The position numbers and the translations under genes are program-made. 64,000 bases of DNA from Sphingobacterium populi (GTDB taxonomy: Bacteria; Bacteroidota; Bacteroidia; Sphingobacteriales; Sphingobacteriaceae), in assembly GCF_001586775.1 (NCBI RefSeq), contig NZ_LQXS01000002.1, forward strand, positions 682,001 to 746,000, given 5' to 3'. Positions 55,339-63,644 of this stretch are shown here, piece after piece. The notes under the pieces are model-generated. The model was not told the origin of the DNA, did no database searches, and saw only the letters and a program-made list of their open reading frames with translations. Each line of letters opens with the position of its first letter. Position 1 is the stretch's first letter.

Positions 55339-55950
55339 TTGATCAACCGAATAACCGTTATATCCGGAGAAAAAATAACCTTACCAATATACTCATCTTG
55401 TTAAATGGTTTGGCCCAGACCATTCCCGCAAACCCCATTAAATCAAAATACCGGAAAAAAAATCGCTACTTACCTCCCAATTCGCAGGCAATCCACCAAT
55501 CCCAACTCCAAAACCTACAAAAAATCAGCTTACAAAACGTAAAAAATCCCATTGAAAAAATCGATACCAATGCTTCCATATTGGGAAAGCTCCGTCTCGC
55601 CAATCCCCAATTTTGATCCCAGTTAGGACACGTTCATTGACTTTGAGGGAAGAAGCATTTCTGGTAATGAACCGGAAATTATTGTGCAGTCGGGCAGTAT
55701 TATCGCCGCATACGTGTATGCTGAGAGTACTGCTTCGATGAACCATAGGCAGCCGGTTTCGGCGGGTATGTAGATACCCACGTGTGTATTCCCGATTGAA
55801 AAATATAGAGCGGTCCGCTCCGTAGCGATACGTTATTGATTTTACAGCAAAATGAAAGAAATTCATTGACCGAGAAATATAATTTATGGGGGGGCAAACA
55901 GCCCCCTCTTATTTTACAAATGACCATTCATCAACCAGTACAATAAAATT
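55339..55950. other. Regulatory-looking gap downstream of rteC
   Basis: The first 280 bp are strikingly C-rich and G-poor on the plus strand; the 93-codon frame there is not protein-like. Hairpins at 55708-55721 (GCATAC/GTATGC) and 55764-55779 (GGGTAT/ATACCC) follow. The region may carry a small RNA or the excision control region, but nothing is established. Confidence 0.4.
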
Positions 55951-56244
55951 ATGTCAACACAGACAAACAACTTTTCGACCAAGGAACTGGCGATACTGTT
56001 AAAACATGCAGCCCAAGAGGGGGCTGATAATGCCATAAAAAAAGAACAACCTATACCCGATAAACTGACCAAAGCCACGGCTTACCGCCTTTACGGCCGA
56101 AGCAATGTTGACAGATGGTTACGGGAGGGCCTAATCTCTACACATACAGATGAAAGCGCTCAGACTTTCCTTGACAGATCGGAACTTGAAACCGTTTCGG
56201 TTTCAAGCAACCGAATTACCTACCTGCCCGTAACGGACAGATAG
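55951..56244 (+). CDS. Excisionase-like HTH protein 1 of the conjugative element
   Basis: This 97-residue protein carries L-T-K-A-T-A-Y-R-L-Y-G-R-S-N-V-D-R-W-L-R-E-G-L (about 41-62), a DNA-binding helix-turn-helix. It resembles the next gene in this stretch, so the two are tandem paralogues. Such proteins lie between rteC and the primases in Bacteroidota elements and probably act as excision or transfer regulators. Confidence 0.75.
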   Translation: MSTQTNNFSTKELAILLKHAAQEGADNAIKKEQPIPDKLTKATAYRLYGRSNVDRWLREGLISTHTDESAQTFLDRSELETVSVSSNRITYLPVTDR

Positions 56245-56344
56245 ACCCACAAGAGCGGCTCAGTACAGGTTCGTTACCTGTTGTCGGTTCCAATGTAGTA
56301 ACTCAAAACTCCCAATATCTATAAACCCTTAAACCAAAGAAACT

Positions 56345-56620
56345 ATGCACATACTATTGACACCGCTGCAATTGCAGACGCTACTTTCCTATACCGCCGA
56401 AATGGGGGCAAAACTGACCCTTTCCAAGACAGGACACATCAGGCCGTACCTCAAAAAATCAGAAGCATTCAAACGATACGGACGAAAAAATGTAGAGCAT
56501 TGGATCGGTCTCGGTCTGATCACACCGCGCAAGGACGGCAACCACTCCGCATCATGGCGTATTGATCGCATGGAGCTCGAAGCCGTAAGCAAATCCCGCC
56601 AGGCCATGCACTATCTGTAA
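56345..56620 (+). CDS. Excisionase-like HTH protein 2 of the conjugative element
   Basis: This 91-residue paralogue of the preceding protein has L-K-K-S-E-A-F-K-R-Y-G-R-K-N-V-E-H-W (about 36-53) in the same position. It has a longer S-W-R-I-D-R-M-E-L-E wing. Same strand, 100 bp apart. Confidence 0.75.
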   Translation: MHILLTPLQLQTLLSYTAEMGAKLTLSKTGHIRPYLKKSEAFKRYGRKNVEHWIGLGLITPRKDGNHSASWRIDRMELEAVSKSRQAMHYL

Positions 56621-56651
56621 AACTATCCGCCAAATTATAAACATTTTACGC

Positions 56652-57497
56652 ATGACATCTTATATAGGCAAGACACCGCACGATGAGCCGTTAACCATCG
56701 CCGCCCTGCTCAAAGCATTGGGGCATGAACCTGTATCAATTGGTGGCGATGAATTTCAGTACGCAAGCGTACTGGGAAACCAAACCAATAACAAAATAGT
56801 CCTAACGGTCAACAACCGATTGAACACTTGGTTTGACAGCTCACTTGGTCCAATCGGTAAAGGTGGCAACCTCATTGAATTTGCCCGTACCTATTGGCCA
56901 GATCTATCCGCCAAACAGATCGAGGAAAAACTTAGGACCATACAACGCCAAATAGCTAAAGATGAAAGACCCCTTCGCAAGCGAAAAGCGACTAAGATAC
57001 CTCATTATCAGATCGAACGTACCGGCTCATTGGGGTATAATAAAGAGATCACCGATTTTCTGATGTCTAGCGGACTTTGGGAACTCGCCGATCTCAATAT
57101 CCAAGAAATCCATTATTATGTAACCGACCAAAAAGGTAACCGCAAAGACTTCTGTGCCGCCGGTTGGCAGAACGAAAACGGCGGTTGGGAAGTACGGGCC
57201 CAAAATTACTCTGGCTGTATCGGCCCAAGAGGGATGACTTTTATTGCGGCAAGTGAAACCGCGCTTGCCATATTCCCCGAATATGTGGATTATCTGAAAA
57301 AGCGGAGCGACAAATATCTCCACTATGCGTCGATCCTGATATTGAACCATTCCAACTTTATATCCACCTCGCTAAAACGTGCGTACCATTTTCAAAGAGT
57401 GCTGATGTATACCGATGAGACAGGGGGCGATTACCAATCGCTTGCCGAAATTTTCAAAGACAAAGTGCCGCACGCAGAAATAATACCCCTTTGTTGA
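56652..57497 (+). CDS. Primase-like protein with degenerate Toprim domain
   Basis: This 281-residue protein shares its N-terminal domain with the next gene: L-L-K-A-L-G-H-E-P, W-F-D-S-S-L-G-P-I-G-K-G-G-N-L-I-E-F-A and Y-W-P-D. In the Toprim part the acidic motifs are replaced (F-P-E-Y-V-D-Y-L for E-G-x-x-D, and Y-T-D-E-T-G-G-D for D-x-D-x-x-G). It is therefore probably catalytically weak or inactive, and may serve as a partner subunit of the downstream primase. Confidence 0.75.
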   Translation: MTSYIGKTPHDEPLTIAALLKALGHEPVSIGGDEFQYASVLGNQTNNKIVLTVNNRLNTWFDSSLGPIGKGGNLIEFARTYWPDLSAKQIEEKLRTIQRQIAKDERPLRKRKATKIPHYQIERTGSLGYNKEITDFLMSSGLWELADLNIQEIHYYVTDQKGNRKDFCAAGWQNENGGWEVRAQNYSGCIGPRGMTFIAASETALAIFPEYVDYLKKRSDKYLHYASILILNHSNFISTSLKRAYHFQRVLMYTDETGGDYQSLAEIFKDKVPHAEIIPLC

Positions 57498-57512
57498 CCC
57501 AAATCATTGTTT

Positions 57513-58466
57513 ATGCCAAAATATGTAAACGTGGATGATCTGCGGAAAATCCCAATTTCAGAGTTTCTCGCCCGGCTTGGCCACCATCCGGTACGCCAGT
57601 CAGGCAAGGAACTCTTTTACCACAGTATGCTTCGGGAAACCAAGCAAGATACCCCGTCCTTGACGGTATGGGACAAGGGTGGAAAATGGATTGACCGCGG
57701 CGGACCGAACTCAACGGGCATACAGGGCGGTAGTATCGTCCAGCTCGGCCTTGCCTATTGGCCTCAGCACTCCTTTGTTGAGGTATTAAATAAGATAAAG
57801 GAAATCTGCGATATGCAGGTTTCTATTATTCCTGCCTACAAACCTGTCAAACCACCAACGGAGCAAGATCAGAAAGGATACATCTTTGACCTCGTGCGAA
57901 CACAGCCAATCGGCCGAAACTTTGTCCTAACCAAATACCTTGAAGAACGTGGGATATGGGACGTTGCAAATGGCCACCTGCAAGAAATCTATTATAGAAA
58001 CCGTCTTGACTTCAAAAATAAAAACATCTTCTATGCCATTGGCTGGAAGAACGATCAAAACAATTGGGAGTTTAGCAACGCCAAAGGTTTCAAGAGTAGT
58101 ATCGGCAAAAAGGGAATATCGGTGGTTACGGGCAATCCAGACCATGCCGTACTCTTTGAGGGATATATGGACTACCTAAGCTGGCTCAAGATGAACCGCC
58201 CAGATCCTGCACCAACTGTCATCGTAATGAACTCAATTGTCCAAGTGAAGAATGCTATTGAACGTGTCAAAGACACACCTAGAGTGGACGTATATTTCGA
58301 CAATGACGATCCAGGCCGAAACTGTACGCAAAGACTGATCGAAGCCGTACCCCAGGCCAAAGACCGTTCCGGTGTATATAGGGCATACAAAGATTATAAT
58401 GATATGCTTCGGGCAGTGCTAAGTGAGGAGGAATTACTGCACCAACGGGCAGTCTACAGACGTTGA
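57513..58466 (+). CDS. Toprim-domain primase of the conjugative element
   Basis: This 317-residue protein has an N-terminal DnaG-type-like domain (F-L-A-R-L-G-H-H-P, W-I-D-R-G-G) without zinc cysteines. The Toprim domain has L-F-E-G-Y-M-D-Y-L (about 211-219) and Y-F-D-N-D-D-P-G-R (about 264-272), both acidic motifs intact. It would make primers for the transferred strand. ATG 57513 is chosen over an in-frame TTG at 57507. It follows its degenerate paralogue by 15 bp. Confidence 0.85.
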   Translation: MPKYVNVDDLRKIPISEFLARLGHHPVRQSGKELFYHSMLRETKQDTPSLTVWDKGGKWIDRGGPNSTGIQGGSIVQLGLAYWPQHSFVEVLNKIKEICDMQVSIIPAYKPVKPPTEQDQKGYIFDLVRTQPIGRNFVLTKYLEERGIWDVANGHLQEIYYRNRLDFKNKNIFYAIGWKNDQNNWEFSNAKGFKSSIGKKGISVVTGNPDHAVLFEGYMDYLSWLKMNRPDPAPTVIVMNSIVQVKNAIERVKDTPRVDVYFDNDDPGRNCTQRLIEAVPQAKDRSGVYRAYKDYNDMLRAVLSEEELLHQRAVYRR

Positions 58467-58874
58467 CTTTCGGAGAGGAATAAATCAGTTATTCCGATAT
58501 ATGGATAACTGTACATAATTATATACCGATAATCGGATTATCATATATACATACATATCCATATAGGCATATATCCACATAAATAGCTATCTACTTAGTT
58601 ACCCATACAGATATCCGAACAGACATACATACTGATAGCTGCATATATGGATATATGACCGATCGAAACGTAGGTTATGAATCGAACGTACCCCAACCTA
58701 AATACTAAAAACGGAGCCCAACCCACTTTTTTGCCCTTTACGGTATAAACCCACTTATTTGTTTTTTATTGTGCAAGGTACGAAAAAGGCCACAACTCCC
58801 ATTTTCTTCTGAATAGCGTCACATGTCAGCCTATGTAGCGGCAAACTATCTATTAACCTTCTAACACTATTCCC
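58467..58874. other. Gap with ATAT-rich short repeats upstream of the methyltransferase
   Basis: Positions 58485-58660 consist of imperfect repeats of CATAT/GGATAT/ATATCC units (for example CATATATACATACATATCC near 58540). No gene is present. It may be a promoter, a transfer origin or a replication-related site. The real oriT could equally lie next to mobA. Confidence 0.4.
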
Positions 58875-59954
58875 ATGCTAAGACACGGCAGCCTATTCAG
58901 TGGCATCGGCGGCTTTGATATAGCCTCTTCCTGGATGGGGTGGCAGAACGTTTTCTCCTGCGAGAAAGACCCATTCTGCCGCACCATACTTAAACATTAT
59001 TGGCCTAATACAACACACTATGAAGATATCTACGATTTCAATGCAACTCAGTTTCGGGCACATATGGACATCATCAGCGGAGGATTTCCCTGCCAACCGT
59101 TCAGTCAAGCCGGACGGCGTAGGGGCACGAAAGATGACCGATACCTCTTCCCAGAGACTATCCGAATTATTAAGCAAGCACGACCGGATTGGATTGTTCT
59201 TGAAAATGTTGCTGGACTGTTCACCATTTTGGACCAGGACAGTCTTTCTGAAATGGAAGTCCAAGCGATTGAGCTTTTTTGTACAGACAACGATCAAAAA
59301 GCAAGTCCAACAATTATCCGTCTGCAACGAAGAGTTATTGGACAAATTATTTCTGAATTTGGATCAGCAGGATATGTACTTCCGGCACTTGAAGACGGCA
59401 CGCCAGTCATTCTGTGTATTCCAGCTGCTGCCGTCAATGCACCACACCGAAGGGACAGGGTCTGGTTTGTTGCCCACGCCAAACACGATTCAGATCGAGC
59501 GGATTACAATCAATCCGCAGACAATACAGACTGTGGAGCAGACGATGAAAGATGGGACGCCAAGACAGCGTTCGATCAAGGACGCACTTATTGTAATGGC
59601 AGCGGAGAACGGACTGATAGCTGCGGTTACTACAAAAGGCAGCAACACTGCAACTGCAAGAATGATATCTACACAGGTACACGATGGAAGTATTCACAAT
59701 GTAACACCGAAAAGATTGATAGCTTTGCTACCTCCGCTAATGGAATCTGGTGTAATGAAACTGAAAAACCACCAGCAAATCAATACGGATACAATCAAGT
59801 TCCTAATTGGGATGACTGGCCAACTGAACCCCAGGTTTTTGGCAGAAATGATGGGCTTCCCAAAATACTGGACGGAATTACCTTTCCTGCGTGGCGTACC
59901 GACAGTATAAAAGCTTACGGTAATGCCATTGTTCCACAGGTTGCCCTTGAATAA
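58875..59954 (+). CDS. dcm: DNA (cytosine-5-)methyltransferase
   Basis: The 359-residue protein has motif I L-F-S-G-I-G-G-F-D-I-A (6-16), catalytic motif IV G-G-F-P-C-Q-P-F-S (Cys near 76), motif VI E-N-V (about 115-117), motif VIII H-R-R-D-R-V-W-F-V (about 197-205), and motif X I-K-A-Y-G-N-A-I-V-P-Q (about 346-356). The region between VIII and X is unusually rich in D/N/C/G. The +1 frame there reads like a better methyltransferase target-recognition region (see findings). No restriction enzyme is adjacent. Such orphan enzymes protect conjugative elements from host restriction. Confidence 0.85.
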   Translation: MLRHGSLFSGIGGFDIASSWMGWQNVFSCEKDPFCRTILKHYWPNTTHYEDIYDFNATQFRAHMDIISGGFPCQPFSQAGRRRGTKDDRYLFPETIRIIKQARPDWIVLENVAGLFTILDQDSLSEMEVQAIELFCTDNDQKASPTIIRLQRRVIGQIISEFGSAGYVLPALEDGTPVILCIPAAAVNAPHRRDRVWFVAHAKHDSDRADYNQSADNTDCGADDERWDAKTAFDQGRTYCNGSGERTDSCGYYKRQQHCNCKNDIYTGTRWKYSQCNTEKIDSFATSANGIWCNETEKPPANQYGYNQVPNWDDWPTEPQVFGRNDGLPKILDGITFPAWRTDSIKAYGNAIVPQVALE

Positions 59955-59995
59955 TTCAGAGCCATACAGTCTGTTTCCCAGAATGACAAAACATC

Positions 59996-60406
59996 ATGAA
60001 AAACAGAAATGCAAACAGAAGATCCATATCCAACGAACAACGAACCAGACGCTTTGAACTCCGGTTGAGCGAAGTCGAACGAAAACAGTTTCTTGAACTT
60101 GAAAAAGCACTTGGCCTAAGCCGTGCGGACATCGTGCGTATCCGTGTGCTCCAACACTCCAAAAAGATGCTGGTCAATACCACTGAGATCATGAAACTGT
60201 TGGACGGTATCGGCGCACAGATCGGGCGGTCTGGCAACAATATCAACCAACTGGCCAAACACGCCAATACCCTTAGGCAACAGGGAATGTTGCACTCCGC
60301 TATTATGCGTGACTTTGCCCCATTGTTTACCGAATATATCAGGTTGCAACGGAAGTTAGAACAGTCCGTTCGACGGCTGATAAGACTTATGAGGGGGCAG
60401 ACATGA
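59996..60406 (+). CDS. mobA: Mobilisation accessory protein MobA (MobC-like relaxosome protein)
   Basis: The 136-residue basic protein has a ribbon-helix-helix type N-terminus (R-F-E-L-R-L-S-E-V-E-R-K-Q-F) and the relaxosome pattern G-A-Q-I-G-R-S-G-N-N-I-N-Q-L-A-K (about 74-89). It helps the relaxase bind oriT. Its stop overlaps the relaxase start (ATGA at 60403-60406). Confidence 0.88.
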   Translation: MKNRNANRRSISNEQRTRRFELRLSEVERKQFLELEKALGLSRADIVRIRVLQHSKKMLVNTTEIMKLLDGIGAQIGRSGNNINQLAKHANTLRQQGMLHSAIMRDFAPLFTEYIRLQRKLEQSVRRLIRLMRGQT

Positions 60407-61647
60407 TCGTTAAGATATTGAAACCGTCCGCCACGTTCAAAGGCGTTCGTTATAACACGAACAAAGTGGACAAGGACAAGGGCGAACTCATGAAAGTGGC
60501 AAATTTCGGTGCCTTGCAGGCCCTGCAAAATCTCCGCCCAAAGGATTACGTCAATTATCTGGAAGGCCAATCCGAAGCCAGTAAACGGACAAAATACCCA
60601 CAGCTACACGTCGTCATTTCCTGCAAAGGACGTTCCCATAGCAAGCAAGAACTTACAGCCATCGCCGAACAATGGTTGAACGGTATGGGGTACGGCGAAC
60701 AACCTTACCTATTGGTATTCCATAAGGACACGGCAAACAACCATATCCATATCGTCTCAACGCGGGTAGACCGGAACGGCAAAAAGATAAACGACAGCTT
60801 TGAGAAAATCCGTGCCTACGAGGTATTGAACCGTATAGTCGGCGTAGACGAAAAGCAACAAACCGATAAGGGCATCGAAGCATTGAGCTATGGTTTCTCC
60901 ACACGGGCGCAATTCATTATGGTGCTGGAAGCGCAGGGCTATTCCCTTAAACTGTCCGATGGGATTTATCAGATCAGCCGTTACGGCAAAAGGCAAGGCG
61001 CGGTTTCTCTGGAACAAGTGGACGCCAAAATCGGCACTTTTGACAAAGACATTGATCGGTTGGCACAGCTCCGTGCCGTCTTTTCCAAGTACCGTGGCCA
61101 GTACAATCCGGCGGTAGTCCATGTTACGGACCCGCTTCCCGCGGGTAGACCGTCCAGTCCATCGGGTTATACGTCAGCAATGGCACAAATGCTATCGGAC
61201 AAATTCGGGGTACAGATCATATTCCACGGCAAGGATGGAAAGCTACCATACGGTTATACCGTCATTGACCATTCAAAGAGGATGGTCTACAAGGGCAAAG
61301 ACCTCATGCCTTTAGCGGAATTTATCGCACCATCGCAAGGTACACCCGAAATATCGCCCAAAGTGGGTGTAACGAAACCTATTGTAAAGGAACGGATACC
61401 TCGACCCGAAGAAACAATAACTGAAAACGGTTATGTACAATCACCCAAAGATGACTTAGCGGAATCAACCGAAAAAGAACGCAAATCGCTACACGAAGAA
61501 ACCGCAACCTATACCGATCATGTACAAGGAACGTCGGAACAATGGATGCCAAATATCCAGATCGACATTGCCGACGACATCGACGACGAGGCCATCCACG
61601 GGCGCAACCGGAGACGTAAGCGAAAGGCACGGACGAATACCCGTTGA
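60403..61647 (+). CDS. mobB: Relaxase MobB (mobilisation nuclease family)
   Basis: This 414-residue relaxase has the N-terminal domain K-I-L-K-P-S-A-T-F-K-G-V-R-Y-N and Q-L-H-V-V-I-S. The metal-binding motif is N-N-H-I-H-I-V-S-T-R (about 111-120), with two His of the HxH triad. It nicks oriT and stays attached to the transferred strand. The C-terminal 130 residues are a charged, low-complexity extension. The coupling-protein gene (mobC) that usually follows in CTnDOT-type elements is not here; TraA comes next. Confidence 0.9.
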   Translation: MIVKILKPSATFKGVRYNTNKVDKDKGELMKVANFGALQALQNLRPKDYVNYLEGQSEASKRTKYPQLHVVISCKGRSHSKQELTAIAEQWLNGMGYGEQPYLLVFHKDTANNHIHIVSTRVDRNGKKINDSFEKIRAYEVLNRIVGVDEKQQTDKGIEALSYGFSTRAQFIMVLEAQGYSLKLSDGIYQISRYGKRQGAVSLEQVDAKIGTFDKDIDRLAQLRAVFSKYRGQYNPAVVHVTDPLPAGRPSSPSGYTSAMAQMLSDKFGVQIIFHGKDGKLPYGYTVIDHSKRMVYKGKDLMPLAEFIAPSQGTPEISPKVGVTKPIVKERIPRPEETITENGYVQSPKDDLAESTEKERKSLHEETATYTDHVQGTSEQWMPNIQIDIADDIDDEAIHGRNRRRKRKARTNTR

Positions 61648-61685
61648 CATCCTTTAATCAACAATACCATTAAACCCAATGCACT

Positions 61686-62321
61686 ATGCTCATATTAATA
61701 GGAAACCAAAAGGGCGGAGCAGGGAAAAGCACGCTTACCCTACTGCTCGCCAACTACCTGACCCAACAACAAGAACGGCGGGTTACGGTGCTCGATATGG
61801 ACTATCAGCAATCACTTTCCGCCAAAGCGGAGAAAGCAAAGATTCTGGAAAATGAAGCGTTGTACGAAATCGTACCTGCCGACCTCAGCCATTTTCCGGC
61901 AATGCAACGGAAATTAGGGAAATCACGGAATGAAATCGTACTGATAGATCTGCCCGGTAAGATGGACGATGACGGGCTGATCCCCATATTTGCCGCCGCC
62001 AATACGGTAATCTGTCCGTTTGCCTTTGACGAATTTTCCGTGGATTCCACATTGCTGTTTGCAATGGTCATCAGCAAGATCAACAAGCGGGCGCCCCTGA
62101 TTTTCGTGCCAAACCGTATCAAGAACACCGTCAAGTACGAAACACGGACGGAAGTCGAAAAGGTACTTCGCGGTTTCGGTACGGTCGCACCCGGCCTACC
62201 GGATCGCATCGACTTCCAACGGGTAAATACGTTCCAGACACCGATCATATTATATCCCGTTATCCTGCCACTCTTAGATCTGATATTTGAACAATATATT
62301 GCTAAGGAGGAACCATCATGA
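61686..62321 (+). CDS. traA: ParA-family ATPase TraA
   Basis: This 211-residue protein has deviant Walker A K-G-G-A-G-K-S-T-L (about 8-16), V-L-D-M-D-Y-Q at the second motif and L-I-D-L-P-G (about 85-90). ParA-like ATPases open the tra operon of Bacteroidota conjugative transposons. The stop overlaps the next start by four bases. Confidence 0.88.
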   Translation: MLILIGNQKGGAGKSTLTLLLANYLTQQQERRVTVLDMDYQQSLSAKAEKAKILENEALYEIVPADLSHFPAMQRKLGKSRNEIVLIDLPGKMDDDGLIPIFAAANTVICPFAFDEFSVDSTLLFAMVISKINKRAPLIFVPNRIKNTVKYETRTEVEKVLRGFGTVAPGLPDRIDFQRVNTFQTPIILYPVILPLLDLIFEQYIAKEEPS

Positions 62322-62665
62322 GCGGAATAAAAAGCCTTGCCGACGAGCTTCGGGATTCCATACGGAAAGGGAAACCGCCACAGGCAAAAGAAATCCCCCC
62401 TGCAGAGCAAACAAAGGACACACCAAAGAAAAAAACGGAAACACTGGAACGCCTGTTTGAAAATATCTTAAACCATGAACTGACCGGACGTGAAAAGCTG
62501 CTGATCCGTTTGGACGACAAGACTCTTTTCCTGCTCAAACAACTAAACGTTGCCAAAGGTATCGACATGAACAAGATCATATCTTACAGTCTGCACCTGT
62601 TCCTAAAAAGCCATCCCGAACTTACCCGATACATCAAAGAACACATTAAAACCCTTGATCTATGA
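62318..62665 (+). CDS. Conjugation protein, TraB/DUF3408-like
   Basis: This 115-residue protein has a charged, disordered N-terminal half. The C-terminal part (T-G-R-E-K-L-L-I-R-L-D-D-K-T-L-F-L-L-K-Q, then I-I-S-Y-S-L-H-L-F-L) resembles the ribbon-helix-helix end of DUF3408 proteins that follow TraA. It overlaps both neighbours by four bases, so the three genes are translationally coupled. Confidence 0.65.
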   Translation: MSGIKSLADELRDSIRKGKPPQAKEIPPAEQTKDTPKKKTETLERLFENILNHELTGREKLLIRLDDKTLFLLKQLNVAKGIDMNKIISYSLHLFLKSHPELTRYIKEHIKTLDL

Positions 62666-62982
62666 ATTGGACACAATTCCTGCTCGGCGTTGCCGGCATC
62701 TATGGCATTTACTATGCCCTAAACGTACTGTATGACCTGTTTATCCACAGCCGCGCCCCACAGGCAGCCGATGGAGGAAACGAATTGACATTTGATGAAG
62801 ATTCGCCGCCCGAAAGGGTCATTCCCAAGCCAACGCAAAAAGAACATGAACCCACGGCAAAAGAGGGAAAGGCCGTTATCTCGTCCGGCCCACTGCAATC
62901 CACAGGAGGCATAAACCTAAAGCAACTCGTATCGCTCATGCAAAACGACGTGGTCGAGTACAGCAAAGCCATTCCATACTAA
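62662..62982 (+). CDS. Conjugation protein with N-terminal membrane segment (TraC/TraD-like)
   Basis: This 106-residue protein has one membrane segment at the start (about 5-27, F-L-L-G-V-A-G-I-Y-G-I-Y-Y-A), then an acidic, proline-rich stretch and a helical end. Bacteroidota tra operons have such a protein between the TraA/TraB genes and TraE. The exact letter is uncertain. Confidence 0.6.
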   Translation: MNWTQFLLGVAGIYGIYYALNVLYDLFIHSRAPQAADGGNELTFDEDSPPERVIPKPTQKEHEPTAKEGKAVISSGPLQSTGGINLKQLVSLMQNDVVEYSKAIPY

Positions 62983-62989
62983 ATCCATC

Positions 62990-63294
62990 ATGAGATCAAT
63001 CCGTTTTGTGACAGTATTCTTTGCTGTCATTTTTTTGCCCTTTGCGCCACCGCCCAACCCGGCCTTGACGAGTTTTATAAGGTCAGCGGAGAAGTCAACC
63101 ACTTTTATTTCAGCTTCTCCGACCTTGCACTTGTCATCGGTGCCGTATGTGGACTGCTCGGTGGATTGCGGGTGTACAGCAATTGGCAGTCCGGCAAGCA
63201 CCACATCGATGCACAGGTTATGGGATGGTTTTTTTCCTGCCTGTTCCTGTCGCTCGTCGGTGCCGCACTAAAGGCTCTTTTCGGGGTACACTAA
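62990..63294 (+). pseudogene. traE: TraE-like (DUF4134) protein, first copy, frameshifted at a T7 run
   Basis: ATG 62990 starts a signal-like peptide. After seven T (63030-63036) the frame is wrong, and one more T would give I-F-F-A-L-C-A-T-A-Q-P-G-L-D-E-F. The DUF4134 protein then follows: L-A-L-V-I-G-A-V-C-G-L-L-G-G-L-R-V-Y-S-N-W, closing with L-S-L-V-G-A-A-L-K-A-L-F-G-V-H before TAA 63292. Corrected length is about 101 residues with two membrane segments. A second DUF4134 gene follows at once. Confidence 0.75.
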
Positions 63295-63335
63295 CAGCCC
63301 AATCATTTTTCATTCACTTTATAACAATTATCTCT

Positions 63336-63644
63336 ATGACAGTAAACACTAAAAAACTGTTTGCCGTGGTCGCGCTTTGCCTTTCCGCAGCCCAATCAAC
63401 ATTCGCACAGGGCGGTACCGTGGGTATCGATGCCGCCACATCTTCACTCACCAGCTATGTAGACCCCATTTCGACGCTCATTCTGGCCATCGGCGCGGTC
63501 GTCGGATTGATCGGGGGAATACGGGTGTACATCAAATGGAACAGCGGAGATCAGGACATCAACAAGGAGCTGATGTCGTGGGGGGGATCATGCCTATTCT
63601 TGGTACTCGTGTCGGTAGTAATAAAAGCGTTTTTCGGCGTATGA
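63336..63644 (+). CDS. traE: TraE-like (DUF4134) conjugation membrane protein, second copy
   Basis: This 102-residue protein has a signal peptide (cleavage after T-F-A-Q) and two membrane segments: L-I-L-A-I-G-A-V-V-G-L-I-G-G-I-R-V-Y and C-L-F-L-V-L-V-S-V-V-I-K-A-F-F-G-V. This is the DUF4134/VirB2-like pilin-type pattern of TraE. The ATG at 63336 gives the correct signal peptide. The stop overlaps the TraF start (63641-63644). Confidence 0.9.
   Translation: MTVNTKKLFAVVALCLSAAQSTFAQGGTVGIDAATSSLTSYVDPISTLILAIGAVVGLIGGIRVYIKWNSGDQDINKELMSWGGSCLFLVLVSVVIKAFFGV

Noticed and set aside
55335..55616. 93-codon plus-strand frame overlapping the rteC stop
   Set aside because: TTG start; composition (N, Q, P, I, K with almost no V, G, E) reflects the C-rich tract rather than a protein.
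59020..59910. 296-codon +1 frame over the methyltransferase as a separate gene
   Set aside because: Its first 140 codons are clearly a shadow of the methyltransferase N-terminus; only the C-terminal half is protein-like, so it is reported as a finding instead of a gene.
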